Source: a virus. Taken from it: 40,683 nt of DNA. Positions 22,914 to 30,759 of the stretch are shown in pieces. A program made the translations under genes and the position numbers. Location: positions 1 through 40,683 of the IMG/VR virus record IMGVR_UViG_3300046781_000033; one strand, given 5' to 3'. How positions within the stretch are numbered: the first letter of the stretch is position 1; every line of letters starts with the position of its first letter. Below the pieces are notes generated by a model. The model made no database searches. It saw only the letters and a list, made by a program, of their open reading frames with translations, and was not told the DNA's origin.

Positions 22914-23848
22914 TGTCGTCGTTCCCGGTCAAGGTCCAGGGTGCTCCGGAGGCACCTCCGAGTCCGCCCGTGAACCCGTGGCCGGGGACGAAGTTCACGT
23001 GGATCGGCTGGAACGGGCGCGCGTTCGACCTGACTGGCAGCGATCACGCGTCGGGCGTGGCGCTACGGGAGGGCACGCGCGGGCTGAACATGCCGCCGAT
23101 CGAGCACCACGAGTCCGAGTCGGAGGCGCGCGCCGGCTCGCGGTACCGCTCGTCGCGCACGAAGAAGCGCGAGATGGTCTGGCAGGTCGGGGTCTACGAG
23201 GACAAGTCCTCGCAGGACTGGATCGACTACGACGACCTGTGGTGGGACTCGATCATGCACCCGGAGAAGCCGGGGCAGCTCATCGCGACGAAGCCGAACG
23301 GGACGACGCGGTCGCTCCCCTGCCGATTCGTGGACGACGGCGGCCACGAGCTCCCCCACTCTCCGGGCCTGTTCCACTGGATGCACTACGCGATCGCGAT
23401 GCAGGCGGAGCAGCCGTACTGGCGGGGCACTCCTGTGGTGGTCGCCTGGCCGATCGGCGGCGGCTCGGTCGGCTTTGTCGGCCCGAACGGGCTCCGTCTG
23501 GCCCGCGCGCGGACGTCCGCCAAGGCGACGATCGACAACCCGGGCGACGTCGACGAGTTCGTCACCTGGACGCTCAAGGCGACCGGCGCCGGGATCGCTG
23601 CCGGGGCGACGTTCGGTGTCGGGGCGAACCTCGTCGGCTACTCCGAGCCGCTGGTCGCCGGCGACGTGCTCGTGGTGAACACCCGCGACATGTCGGCCCG
23701 GCTGAACGGAGCGCGGGTGTCGAAGAAGCTGACGCCGCGCAACCCGGTGCCGATCCCCGCGGGCGAGGCGAACGACCTCGTGATCGACGTCGCGGGCACG
23801 GGCGAGATCCAGGCCGTGCTCACCCCGTCGTACTACCGGGCGACCTGA
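22913..23848 (+). CDS. distal tail protein (Dit-like)
   Basis: The 311-residue protein follows the tape measure, the usual place for Dit. It has an N-terminal segment with WPGTKFTWIGWNGRAFDLTG, then RSSRTKKREMVWQVGVYED and WWDSIMHP, typical of actinophage minor tail proteins. A beta-rich C-terminal galectin-like half contains PSGDV-type turns and ends TPSYYRAT. It would form the tail-tip ring linking tube and fibers. The start overlaps the tape measure stop and the stop overlaps the next ATG. Confidence 0.82.
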   Translation: MSSFPVKVQGAPEAPPSPPVNPWPGTKFTWIGWNGRAFDLTGSDHASGVALREGTRGLNMPPIEHHESESEARAGSRYRSSRTKKREMVWQVGVYEDKSSQDWIDYDDLWWDSIMHPEKPGQLIATKPNGTTRSLPCRFVDDGGHELPHSPGLFHWMHYAIAMQAEQPYWRGTPVVVAWPIGGGSVGFVGPNGLRLARARTSAKATIDNPGDVDEFVTWTLKATGAGIAAGATFGVGANLVGYSEPLVAGDVLVVNTRDMSARLNGARVSKKLTPRNPVPIPAGEANDLVIDVAGTGEIQAVLTPSYYRAT

Positions 23849-24999
23849 TGGACGGCCTGCAGCCCCTGGTGCTCGAGGTCTTCGACAAGGACTTCCAGTA
23901 CCAGGCGACCGTCGGGCGCCCGCAGGCGCTCGTGATGACGGCGCGCAGGAACGGCGTCGGCACGGGGGCGTTCGTGCTCGACTCGGACGACGAGGCCGCG
24001 GAGGCGCTCGCCGAGCCGGGCGCGCTCCTCACGTGCCACTACCGGCACGACCCGGACGACCCGCTGTCGCCGATGTACTTCCTCGGGGGCCCGGTCACGC
24101 AGGTGGACCTCGGCGGCGTGCTGTCGGCGCCCACGCAGGCGTTCACGGTCAAGGACCACTGGGACATCCTGTCGACCTTCCCGTGCCGCGCAGTGCCCGC
24201 CTCGACAGGCTGGGCGTCGCAGGGCACGGCGTCGACGATCTACACGTCGACCGGGCCGGCCGAGACGGTCGTGAAGGACCTCATCACGAAGAACCTCTCC
24301 CTCGTGCCGACGCCGATCACCGTCGTGCCGACGCATGGGTGGGGCGAGGACATCACGGTGCAGGTCCGGGACAACCTGCTCGTCGACAAGATCTTCCCGG
24401 CGCTGAACTACGCGCACGTCGGCATCACGGTGCAGCAGGGCCCATCGGGGCTGATCGTGGACGCCCGCCAGCAGACGGTGCACACGGTGCCGCTCACGCC
24501 GGAGTCGGGGATCCTCGCGAGCCTCGCAGGGTCTCTGCTGCGGCCGACGGTCTCCCGGGTGATGGTGCGCGGCGGCGAGGACCTGTCCACTGTCCGCCGC
24601 CTGGTCGTGAACACCGCGGTGGAGGACGTCTGGCGCTACTGCGGGTACGCGACCGTCGAGGTCCCCGAGTCCACGACGGCGGACTACCTAGACGCGAAGG
24701 GCTGGGAGGTGCTCAACGCGGGCTCTCGGCAGGCGTCGCTCGCCATCGAGCTCGCGGAGACCGACGACTGGCGGTTCGGCGAGGGCGAGGACTTCTTCGG
24801 CCTGGGTGACGAGATGCCGGTCATGGCCGGCGGCGTCGACCTCGGGACGCACGCGATCACCGAGGTGGAGATCAAGTGGGAGAGGGGCCTGACGGTCACC
24901 TCCCGTGTCGGCGAACGTCCTCTGGCGCCGGACAAGGCGATGGCCAAGGCAGTGGAGCAGGTCGCGAGAAGCGTCCGCATCGATCGAGCGAGGGGCTGA
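23848..24999 (+). CDS. minor tail protein, Gp37-like (tail-associated)
   Basis: This 383-residue protein matches the siphovirus ReqiPepy6 Gp37-like family, equivalent to tail-hub/Tal proteins. Family features are LVLEVFDKDFQYQATVG at the N-terminus, MTARRNGVGTGAFVLDSDD, PMYFLGGPV, VKDHWDILSTFP, and a late DFFGLGDEMPV. It should form the tail hub through which the tape measure and DNA exit. ATG 23848 overlaps the Dit stop. Confidence 0.85.
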   Translation: MDGLQPLVLEVFDKDFQYQATVGRPQALVMTARRNGVGTGAFVLDSDDEAAEALAEPGALLTCHYRHDPDDPLSPMYFLGGPVTQVDLGGVLSAPTQAFTVKDHWDILSTFPCRAVPASTGWASQGTASTIYTSTGPAETVVKDLITKNLSLVPTPITVVPTHGWGEDITVQVRDNLLVDKIFPALNYAHVGITVQQGPSGLIVDARQQTVHTVPLTPESGILASLAGSLLRPTVSRVMVRGGEDLSTVRRLVVNTAVEDVWRYCGYATVEVPESTTADYLDAKGWEVLNAGSRQASLAIELAETDDWRFGEGEDFFGLGDEMPVMAGGVDLGTHAITEVEIKWERGLTVTSRVGERPLAPDKAMAKAVEQVARSVRIDRARG

Positions 25000-25000
25000 C

Positions 25001-26029
25001 ATGGTAGCGATCACGACCAACGGCGGGTCGTCCATCGGGTACGTCGCCGAGACGGCGGACGACTCCTACGACACCGCGGAGTGGGCCATCGCGCAGCCGG
25101 GTCTCGGCGAGCGGTACTGGGTCGAGTCCCAGAGCGCGGGCGAGGTCGTCCGGGTGCCGTCGCTCGCCCGGACGGTCAGCGTCGGGAAGGGCCGCATCGG
25201 CGCGTTCGGCGTGGTCGACACCCTGGTCGGCAACACGCAGGCCGCTCAGCTGCAGGTGCAGTTCCCGAACCCGTCGTCGGGGTCGGTGCACCACCTGGTG
25301 ACCTGCCGGCGCCGCTGGGAGACGACGAACGCGACGTCGATCGAGACCGTCACCGGGACGAGCTCGCCGGTCGTCCCGGCCCGCCCGTACGCGGACCCGG
25401 GAAACACGCGGGACGACCAGCCGCTCGCGCTCTACCGCGTGACGAAGGACGACCCGCTGCCGTACGTCGTGGCCGACCTGCGCGTCATCGGCAACAAGGG
25501 CCGGTACGAGGCGACGAGCAAGCTCGTGCTCGACATCCCCGGGTACGTGGACCACCCCGGCTACGTCGTGCGCATCGCGGGCACCGACTACCTGCGGACG
25601 GTCGCGGGCACGTGGGAGGTCATCGACTCCCCTGTCCAGATCGTCGCGGGCCCCGTCGGCAGCTACGCCGAGGGTTGGAACGCCGACGCGCCGGGAACCT
25701 CGTACATCGTGCGCGACGGCAAGCGGCGCGCGACCTCCATCGAGCTCCGTCGCCAGGGCGGCACGATCGCAGTCGGCGCGAGCGGGCATGTGAACGACGA
25801 GGTCGTGCGCACGCTCTCCGACGGCGACAAGCCCGCCTTCCCGGTTCGCAGCCTGCCCGGGCTGTACAAGAACGGCGGCGACTTCGGGTGCACCCTGTCG
25901 ATCAATACGGCGGGGGAGATCAAGCTGAACCACGCAACTCCGAACGTGGACATCCCGTACACCCCCCTGCCCACCCCCACGACGAGCGACTGGACGCTCC
26001 GGTTCTACGTCGAGTGGTACGCGGCCTGA
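25001..26029 (+). CDS. minor tail protein (tail tip / baseplate)
   Basis: A 342-residue beta-rich protein, one nt after the Gp37-like gene. It contains YWVESQSAGEVVRVPSLAR near the N-terminus, several VV-xV strands, and a C-terminal domain that ends WTLRFYVEWYAA. No enzymatic motif is visible. Position and composition suit a tail-tip or receptor-proximal protein. The stop overlaps the next ATG by one base. Confidence 0.72.
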   Translation: MVAITTNGGSSIGYVAETADDSYDTAEWAIAQPGLGERYWVESQSAGEVVRVPSLARTVSVGKGRIGAFGVVDTLVGNTQAAQLQVQFPNPSSGSVHHLVTCRRRWETTNATSIETVTGTSSPVVPARPYADPGNTRDDQPLALYRVTKDDPLPYVVADLRVIGNKGRYEATSKLVLDIPGYVDHPGYVVRIAGTDYLRTVAGTWEVIDSPVQIVAGPVGSYAEGWNADAPGTSYIVRDGKRRATSIELRRQGGTIAVGASGHVNDEVVRTLSDGDKPAFPVRSLPGLYKNGGDFGCTLSINTAGEIKLNHATPNVDIPYTPLPTPTTSDWTLRFYVEWYAA

Positions 26030-26373
26030 TGGACTTCCTGCCGCAGTGGGCGTCGGAGCTCTCCGGGTGGAGCCTCATCGGCATCGCGTTCCTCATGCTC
26101 ATCACGGGCAAGGGGCTCGCCACCCGGCGCGAGGTCGACGCCGCTGAGAAGCGCGCTGAGACGTACCGGATCGCGATGGAGACCGCCGTCGCCGCGCTCC
26201 GAGAGAAGGCCGAGCACGACGGCAAGCGCGAGAAGCGCGAGGACGAGCTCATCGAGAACTCGCGTACCACGGTCCGCGTCCTCGAGGTCCTGCAGGCCGC
26301 GCGGGACGAGCAGGTCCGGCGCCTGACGGCCGTGCCGGACGAGCATCCTCCCGGCACGGAGGCGACCTCGTGA
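26029..26373 (+). CDS. small membrane-anchored coiled-coil protein
   Basis: The 114-residue ORF has one hydrophobic segment near the N-terminus (WSLIGIAFLMLITGKGLA) followed by a long charged helix (RREVDAAEKRAETYR, EKAEHDGKREKREDEL). This is the layout of many siphovirus lysis or tail accessory proteins. It is coupled to both neighbours by overlaps. Role unknown. Confidence 0.72.
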   Translation: MDFLPQWASELSGWSLIGIAFLMLITGKGLATRREVDAAEKRAETYRIAMETAVAALREKAEHDGKREKREDELIENSRTTVRVLEVLQAARDEQVRRLTAVPDEHPPGTEATS

Positions 26374-26594
26374 TCTGGCGACGACACAAGCACCGCGCGG
26401 CCGCGCAGGCCGAGGCGGACCAGGCGCTCAAGGAAGCCGTCGACCTGCTGCACGAGGCGGTCGTCGATCGGATCGAGGACTCTGCCACACGCGGTCCCGA
26501 GGCGCGTCGCCTCGGCGCCCGTCTGCGCAAGATCCAGCGCGAGAACCACTTCGGCCCGAGCATCGCGCACGTGTACGGCGGGAGAGAGTCATGA
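26370..26594 (+). CDS. small hypothetical protein (helical)
   Basis: A 74-residue, charged, helical ORF starts at GTG 26370, overlapping the previous stop. It contains AEADQALKEAVDLLHEAV and ends in a HFGPSIAHVYGG motif. I recall similar small proteins next to actinophage lysis genes, but the role is unknown. Confidence 0.68.
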   Translation: MIWRRHKHRAAAQAEADQALKEAVDLLHEAVVDRIEDSATRGPEARRLGARLRKIQRENHFGPSIAHVYGGRES

Positions 26595-26887
26595 TCCGCG
26601 ACATCATCCACGTGGCAGCGCTCGTCGCCTTCGTCGGCTGGTTGACGTTCCTCGTCTGGTACTCGCTCCGCGCGAAGTGGTGGAAGACGCCCGAGGGCCG
26701 CAATGTCTGGGGCGTCGCCTCGGCACTCGTCATCGCCCTCGGCATGGTGAACGCCTCCTACATCTGGCCGGACTACGCCGCACGCGACTGGGTCGTGCTC
26801 GGCGTGTACGCCTACCTCGCGGCACTCGCCGTGCAGCGCACCGCGCAGATGGAACGCCGGCAGCGTCGCGGCGCCGACCGCCACTGA
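26591..26887 (+). CDS. putative holin-like membrane protein (three TM)
   Basis: The 98-residue protein has three hydrophobic segments: IIHVAALVAFVGWLTFLVWY (about 4-23), VASALVIALGMVNASYIW (about 42-59) and VVLGVYAYLAALAVQ (about 68-82), and a basic C-terminus (MERRQRRGADRH). The pattern WW..PEGRNVWG between helices is familiar from actinophage putative holins. It lies directly before the endolysin gene, separated by a hairpin. Confidence 0.78.
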   Translation: MIRDIIHVAALVAFVGWLTFLVWYSLRAKWWKTPEGRNVWGVASALVIALGMVNASYIWPDYAARDWVVLGVYAYLAALAVQRTAQMERRQRRGADRH

Positions 26888-26903
26888 CCTCACCCACCCC
26901 CGA

Positions 26904-26930
26904 GGGCTCGCCAACCGGCGGGCCCTTCGT
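26904..26930 (+). terminator. hairpin terminator/attenuator before the endolysin gene
   Basis: GGGCTCGCC (26904-26912) pairs with GGCGGGCCC (26917-26925), nine base pairs with one T-G wobble and an AACC loop, followed by TTCGT. The geometry and tail are the same as at 13484-13510. Confidence 0.65.
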
Positions 26931-26944
26931 CATGCCAGGAGGCA
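26924..26944 (+). repeat. 21-bp hairpin-tail/RBS repeat, copy 2
   Basis: Identical to 13504-13524. Here it supplies the AGGAGG site for the endolysin start at ATG 26951, six nt after the repeat. Confidence 0.85.
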
Positions 26945-26950
26945 ATCGCC

Positions 26951-27775
26951 ATGGTGAGCCTGACCCAGTACCTCGCAGACGTCCACGCGCGCGGCATCCG
27001 CATCGCCGAGCACCCCAAGTACGGCGGCGTGCACGACTGGCTGCACATGCCGGGCTCGATGCACGCCAAGGGCCGCGCCGGCGACCTGAACTACGGCCCC
27101 GTCGGCGCCCCGGCGTCCGAGCGCCCCGTGCTGCTCTGGGCGGCCCGCCTCGCCGACGCCGCCGGGCTGAACGTGATCTACACCCCGCACCGGGTGCACC
27201 CGATCGCGAAGACCGCCGCGGCGCACCGGGACCACCTGCACGTGGACGACGGCCCGATCACCGCCTACCGCGCGCCGGGGGCGAACGACGCCCTGTACCG
27301 CCGCATCCTGGCCGAGCGCCGTCCTGCCGGGTCCGCCTCGCGCGACGACGACCGCCCGGCGCTCAAGACGCGCAAGCCGAAGCGACTCCCCACGGTGCGC
27401 CTCGGCAACCGGAGCCGCTGGGGCAAGCTGCTCCAGAACGCGCTCAACGAGCGGGGCTACAAGGTCGGCAAGGCCGACGGCGCGTACGGCACCAAGACGC
27501 TCGCTGGGGTGCGCGCCTTCCAGAAGGACGCGGGCATCGAGGTGGATGGCGTCGCCGGTCCCGATGTCTGGTTCGCGCTGTGCTTCGGCGCCAAGAAGGG
27601 CGCGGGCAAGTACCGGAACAAGGTCGCCCAGCACGTCGCCGGCATCCCCATCGTCAACGGCCTCCCCGGCCCGCGCTTCGTCGCCCGCTGGAAGGAGATC
27701 CAGCGGTGGCTCGGCGTCACCGCGGACGGCGACATCGGCATCAAGACCCGCAACGCACTCGTGAAGAAGGGCTGA
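26951..27775 (+). CDS. endolysin: M15-like peptidase plus PG-binding domain
   Basis: The lytic enzyme that cuts peptidoglycan peptides at lysis. The N-terminal domain (about 1-105) carries M15-type zinc ligands: H38 and D45 in SMHAKGRAGDLN, and H95/H97 in HRDHLHVDD. A Lys/Arg-rich linker follows. The C-terminal part has a PG_binding_1 repeat (about 150-197; LLQNALNERGY, VRAFQKDAGIEVDG) and a second, weaker one near 235-272. No signal peptide is seen, so export needs a holin. The gene lies between two holin-like genes. Confidence 0.93.
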   Translation: MVSLTQYLADVHARGIRIAEHPKYGGVHDWLHMPGSMHAKGRAGDLNYGPVGAPASERPVLLWAARLADAAGLNVIYTPHRVHPIAKTAAAHRDHLHVDDGPITAYRAPGANDALYRRILAERRPAGSASRDDDRPALKTRKPKRLPTVRLGNRSRWGKLLQNALNERGYKVGKADGAYGTKTLAGVRAFQKDAGIEVDGVAGPDVWFALCFGAKKGAGKYRNKVAQHVAGIPIVNGLPGPRFVARWKEIQRWLGVTADGDIGIKTRNALVKKG

Positions 27776-27778
27776 GCC

Positions 27779-28093
27779 ATGAACGTCTCCGACAAGGTCG
27801 TCTCGCTCCTGCGCACCGCCGTCCCTGTCGTCTGGGGCTACGTCGTCGCCTGGGCGCTCGCGCAGATCCCCGCCGCGCAGGACTTCCTCGCCTCGTTCGG
27901 CGTGGACCTGAACTCGGTCGCGGTGGTCAACTTCGTCACCGGCCTCGCGACGATCGCCTGGTACGCCGTGTGGCGCTGGGCCGAGCCTCGCATCCCGGCA
28001 TGGCTGACGCGCCTCGTCCTCGGGTCGAACAAGGCCCCGACGTACGCCCCTGTGGGCGGCGACGGCGTCCCCGACATCACGAGCGAGGGCTGA
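27779..28093 (+). CDS. holin (two TM)
   Basis: The 104-residue protein has two hydrophobic helices (about 12-30, LRTAVPVVWGYVVAWALAQI; about 48-66, AVVNFVTGLATIAWYAVW) with an acidic/polar tail, class II holin-like. It starts 3 nt after the endolysin stop. The two holin-like genes flanking the lysin could be a holin and a regulator or antiholin (inference). Confidence 0.83.
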   Translation: MNVSDKVVSLLRTAVPVVWGYVVAWALAQIPAAQDFLASFGVDLNSVAVVNFVTGLATIAWYAVWRWAEPRIPAWLTRLVLGSNKAPTYAPVGGDGVPDITSEG

Positions 28094-28096
28094 CCG

Positions 28097-28255
28097 ATGG
28101 CGCGCGGCGTGTGCCCCTGCGTAGGGGGCGCCCCGTGCGCTCCCGTCCGGGCGGAAGTCGACCCGCCCGACCTGCAGCCCCGCGGCGTCCAGTGCCGCGA
28201 CTGCGCCCCGGTCGGCTGCGACGGGTCGTGCGACCTACCGCCGTTCACGGACTGA
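28097..28255 (+). CDS. small cysteine-rich protein
   Basis: A 52-residue ORF starts at ATG 28097, 3 nt after the holin stop. It has seven cysteines (CPC, PC, CRDC, GCDGSC), enough for a zinc cluster or disulfides, and no hydrophobic signal. It is followed 4 nt later by a small membrane ORF. No family is recognised. Confidence 0.55.
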   Translation: MARGVCPCVGGAPCAPVRAEVDPPDLQPRGVQCRDCAPVGCDGSCDLPPFTD

Positions 28256-28259
28256 CGCC

Positions 28260-28397
28260 GTGACCACCCGGACCGCAGTCGCCGCCACCCGCGACGTCGT
28301 CGTGTACCTCGCCGGCGCCGCCTTCTTCACCGTGCTCGGCGCCGTCAACGGCGCCCGCGAGCAGCTCGCCAACTACCGCCGCTGGCCGGGCCTGTAG
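28260..28397 (+). CDS. small single-TM protein
   Basis: The 45-residue ORF starts at GTG 28260. It has one hydrophobic segment (VVVYLAGAAFFTVLGAV) between basic ends. It may be part of the lysis unit or a spanin-like accessory, but nothing proves this. Confidence 0.55.
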   Translation: MTTRTAVAATRDVVVYLAGAAFFTVLGAVNGAREQLANYRRWPGL

Positions 28398-28426
28398 GCC
28401 CCCCACCACCACACCCAGGAGGCACC

Positions 28427-29215
28427 GTGGCTACGTACGGCCCCGTCGACGTCGAGGACCAGTTCGGCAACCCGGCCCCGGCGTCGGCGTTCACGCTGCA
28501 CGCGTCGACCGACACCTCGCTCACGGCACCCCTCGCCGTCACGGACCTCGTGACGGGGAACCCGATCCCGCTCGTGACGGCGAACGCGAAGAGCCGCATC
28601 AACATCGTCAACGTCGCGGGGTCCAACGAGCCGTTCCTGTTCATGAAGTCGACCGACCCGTCCGTCCCCGTCCAGCGCATCGTCTCCTGGGAGTCGCTGT
28701 CCGGGATCAAGGCCGACGCGAACGCAGCGGCATCGGCGGCGGCGACGTCCGCCGCCGCCGCGCAGGGTGCTCGCGAAGCAGCGGAGGCGGCCCAGGCGGC
28801 GGCCCAGCAGGCCGCCGCTGGCGGCGGAGGCGGCGGGGGCGGCGGGATCGGCACGGTGACGAAGGTCGCCGGCGTCTCGCCTGACGGCGCGGGGAACGTG
28901 CCGCTGACGAAGACCCACCTCAACCTCGGGCTCTTGCAGAACATCGCGCCCGCCGACATGCCGGTCAGCATCCCCGTGCAGGAGGCGCTCGTCGGGAAGG
29001 CGGCGGCCAGCCACACGCACAGCACCTCGCAGGTGGGAGGTCTCGACACCGCGATGTCGAACAAGGTCTCGGTCGTCATGGTCTACACCGGGAACGAGGC
29101 ACGCCCGGCGGGCGTGGTGGCCGTCGACTGGCGCGCGACGTCAGGCTATGCGGGCGGCAACCCCGTCAACATGTCCGACGGCGACGTCTTCTTCGCTCCG
29201 GCGTCGGGCGCCTGA
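28427..29215 (+). CDS. tail fiber protein with Ala-rich helix and glycine hinge
   Basis: The 262-residue protein starts at GTG 28427 after CCAGGAGGCACC. The N-terminal about 100 residues are beta-rich (VEDQFGNPAPASAF). They are followed by an Ala-rich helical stretch of about 40 residues, a run of nine glycines, a VTKVAGVSPDGAGNV segment, and a fiber-type HTHSTSQVGGL motif. This is a trimeric shaft design for receptor binding. The stop overlaps the next ATG by one base. Confidence 0.85.
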   Translation: MATYGPVDVEDQFGNPAPASAFTLHASTDTSLTAPLAVTDLVTGNPIPLVTANAKSRINIVNVAGSNEPFLFMKSTDPSVPVQRIVSWESLSGIKADANAAASAAATSAAAAQGAREAAEAAQAAAQQAAAGGGGGGGGGIGTVTKVAGVSPDGAGNVPLTKTHLNLGLLQNIAPADMPVSIPVQEALVGKAAASHTHSTSQVGGLDTAMSNKVSVVMVYTGNEARPAGVVAVDWRATSGYAGGNPVNMSDGDVFFAPASGA

Positions 29216-30759
29216 TGGCGATCGCGGTCGCGCTCTCGCTCAAGGGGAGCATCCGGGACGTCTCGGGGTACGAGCACACGACGGAGCTGGTCGGCTCCCC
29301 GACGTTCACCGCTGGGCGCTTCGACGGCGGCCTGTCGTGCTTCGACGGCAACGGGCTGCGGATCTTCTACCCGTCCGGGTCGTACTACCTCGACACGTCG
29401 GGCGGGAAGTCGCTCGCGTTCTGGGTGAAGGCCGCGCCGGGCCCCGCTGGGCAGACACGCGTCCTGTACGACCGCGGGCAGTACAAGGTGTACCTCGCGA
29501 CGCCGGCGGGCGACGTCGGGGTGCTCGTTCAGGGCTCGATGTTCTCCACGGGCATCAACGTCTGCGACGGGCAGTGGCACCACGTCATGTACTCGTGGAA
29601 CAGCGCCACCGGCTCGACGCCCGACGACATGCACCGCTGGTGGATCGACGGCGTGAAGGTCGCCGAGATGCAGCGGGCCCTCTCCTACACCGAGTCGGCG
29701 AACGAGTACGCCTACGTCGGGCTCGCTGCCGGGCTCGGCGAGCCGGCGAACGCCGTCATCTCCGATGGGCGCATCTGGAACGACCCCGTGTTCGAGAACG
29801 AGGCGACCTACCTGCGCGACCTGCCGGTCACCGACTACCGGCGCGGCCTGTTCGCGTTCGACTCGACGACCGGTGGCCAGTACCGCGACGCGTCCGAGAA
29901 CGCCAACCACCTCGCTGCCGGCGCCGGCGCGCTCGTCGCGGGCTACCACGGCAACGCGCTGCGCCCGACGGTGGCATGGTCGGCGCCCTACAGCCCGGGC
30001 CCGATGGACCGCATCACGGCGATGTTCCGGGCGAAGGCCGACACGCTGACCGGGCTCGGCGAGATCCTCTCGCTGTACGCGGGCTCGACGGAGAAGTTCT
30101 CGCTCGCCCACACCACGGGCGGGCGACTGCGCGGGAAGTGCGTGCGCGACACGGGCTCGACCGGCACGACGGACTTCACCACGACGGCGACCCCGTTCAC
30201 GCCGGGCGTCTGGCACCGGGTGGTCGTGCAGGCATGGGCGTCGGACATGCGCATCGTCGTCGACGGTGTGCCCATCCAGACGGCGTCGGGCGGCTCGACC
30301 ATCAACCCGATCAACCTGCCGTCGTTCACCGGCATCACGCAGATCCGCACCGGCGCCGGCGTCGCGATCGACGACCTGCGGATCATCTCCAACTGGATCA
30401 CGGCCGGGGCGATCAACACCCTCCCCGAGCTCGCGATCTACGACACCCCACCGTCGGGCATCTTCATGGCCGGCGGCGTGCCCGCGCGTGCCTGGCGCAA
30501 GGAGGCCGACGGGTCACTCACCGAGCTGCGCGCGCTCGGCTTCGACTCCGCGTCCGACACGGCGCCGCCGAGCGTGCCGGAGAACGTCGGGGCGCTCGGC
30601 ACGCCGGGCGCGACGTCGTTCGTCCTGTCCTGGGACGCGTCGGTCGACGCCGACGAGGACCCCGACGAGCTCGCCCCCAGCGTCCCGGCGGGCCTCGTGT
30701 CATCCAGCGTGGGCGCGACCTCGTTCGGCCTCGACTGGGAGGAGTCCTCCGATGCCTAG
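29215..30759 (+). CDS. tail fiber/adhesin with LamG-like domains, truncated in FN3
   Basis: The 514-residue protein contains two concanavalin/LamG-like domains: about 10-200 (LRIFYPSGSYY, LAFWVKAAPGP, CDGQWHHVMYSW, WWIDGVKVAEM) and about 215-400 (ITAMFRAKAD, PGVWHRVVVQAW). These are glycan-binding folds in phage fibers. The C-terminus has two FN3 N-terminal halves (APPSVPENVG..., APSVPAGLVSSS...) and stops at TAG 30757-30759 in mid-domain, after WEESSDA. The rest of that FN3 is in the +1 frame of the next ORF. Confidence 0.85.
   Translation: MAIAVALSLKGSIRDVSGYEHTTELVGSPTFTAGRFDGGLSCFDGNGLRIFYPSGSYYLDTSGGKSLAFWVKAAPGPAGQTRVLYDRGQYKVYLATPAGDVGVLVQGSMFSTGINVCDGQWHHVMYSWNSATGSTPDDMHRWWIDGVKVAEMQRALSYTESANEYAYVGLAAGLGEPANAVISDGRIWNDPVFENEATYLRDLPVTDYRRGLFAFDSTTGGQYRDASENANHLAAGAGALVAGYHGNALRPTVAWSAPYSPGPMDRITAMFRAKADTLTGLGEILSLYAGSTEKFSLAHTTGGRLRGKCVRDTGSTGTTDFTTTATPFTPGVWHRVVVQAWASDMRIVVDGVPIQTASGGSTINPINLPSFTGITQIRTGAGVAIDDLRIISNWITAGAINTLPELAIYDTPPSGIFMAGGVPARAWRKEADGSLTELRALGFDSASDTAPPSVPENVGALGTPGATSFVLSWDASVDADEDPDELAPSVPAGLVSSSVGATSFGLDWEESSDA

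Noticed and set aside
28800-28851. Simple-repeat or assembly artefact in the Ala/Gly-rich fiber segment
   Set aside because: The GC-rich repeats stay in frame and encode a plausible helical shaft and glycine hinge typical of tail fibers.
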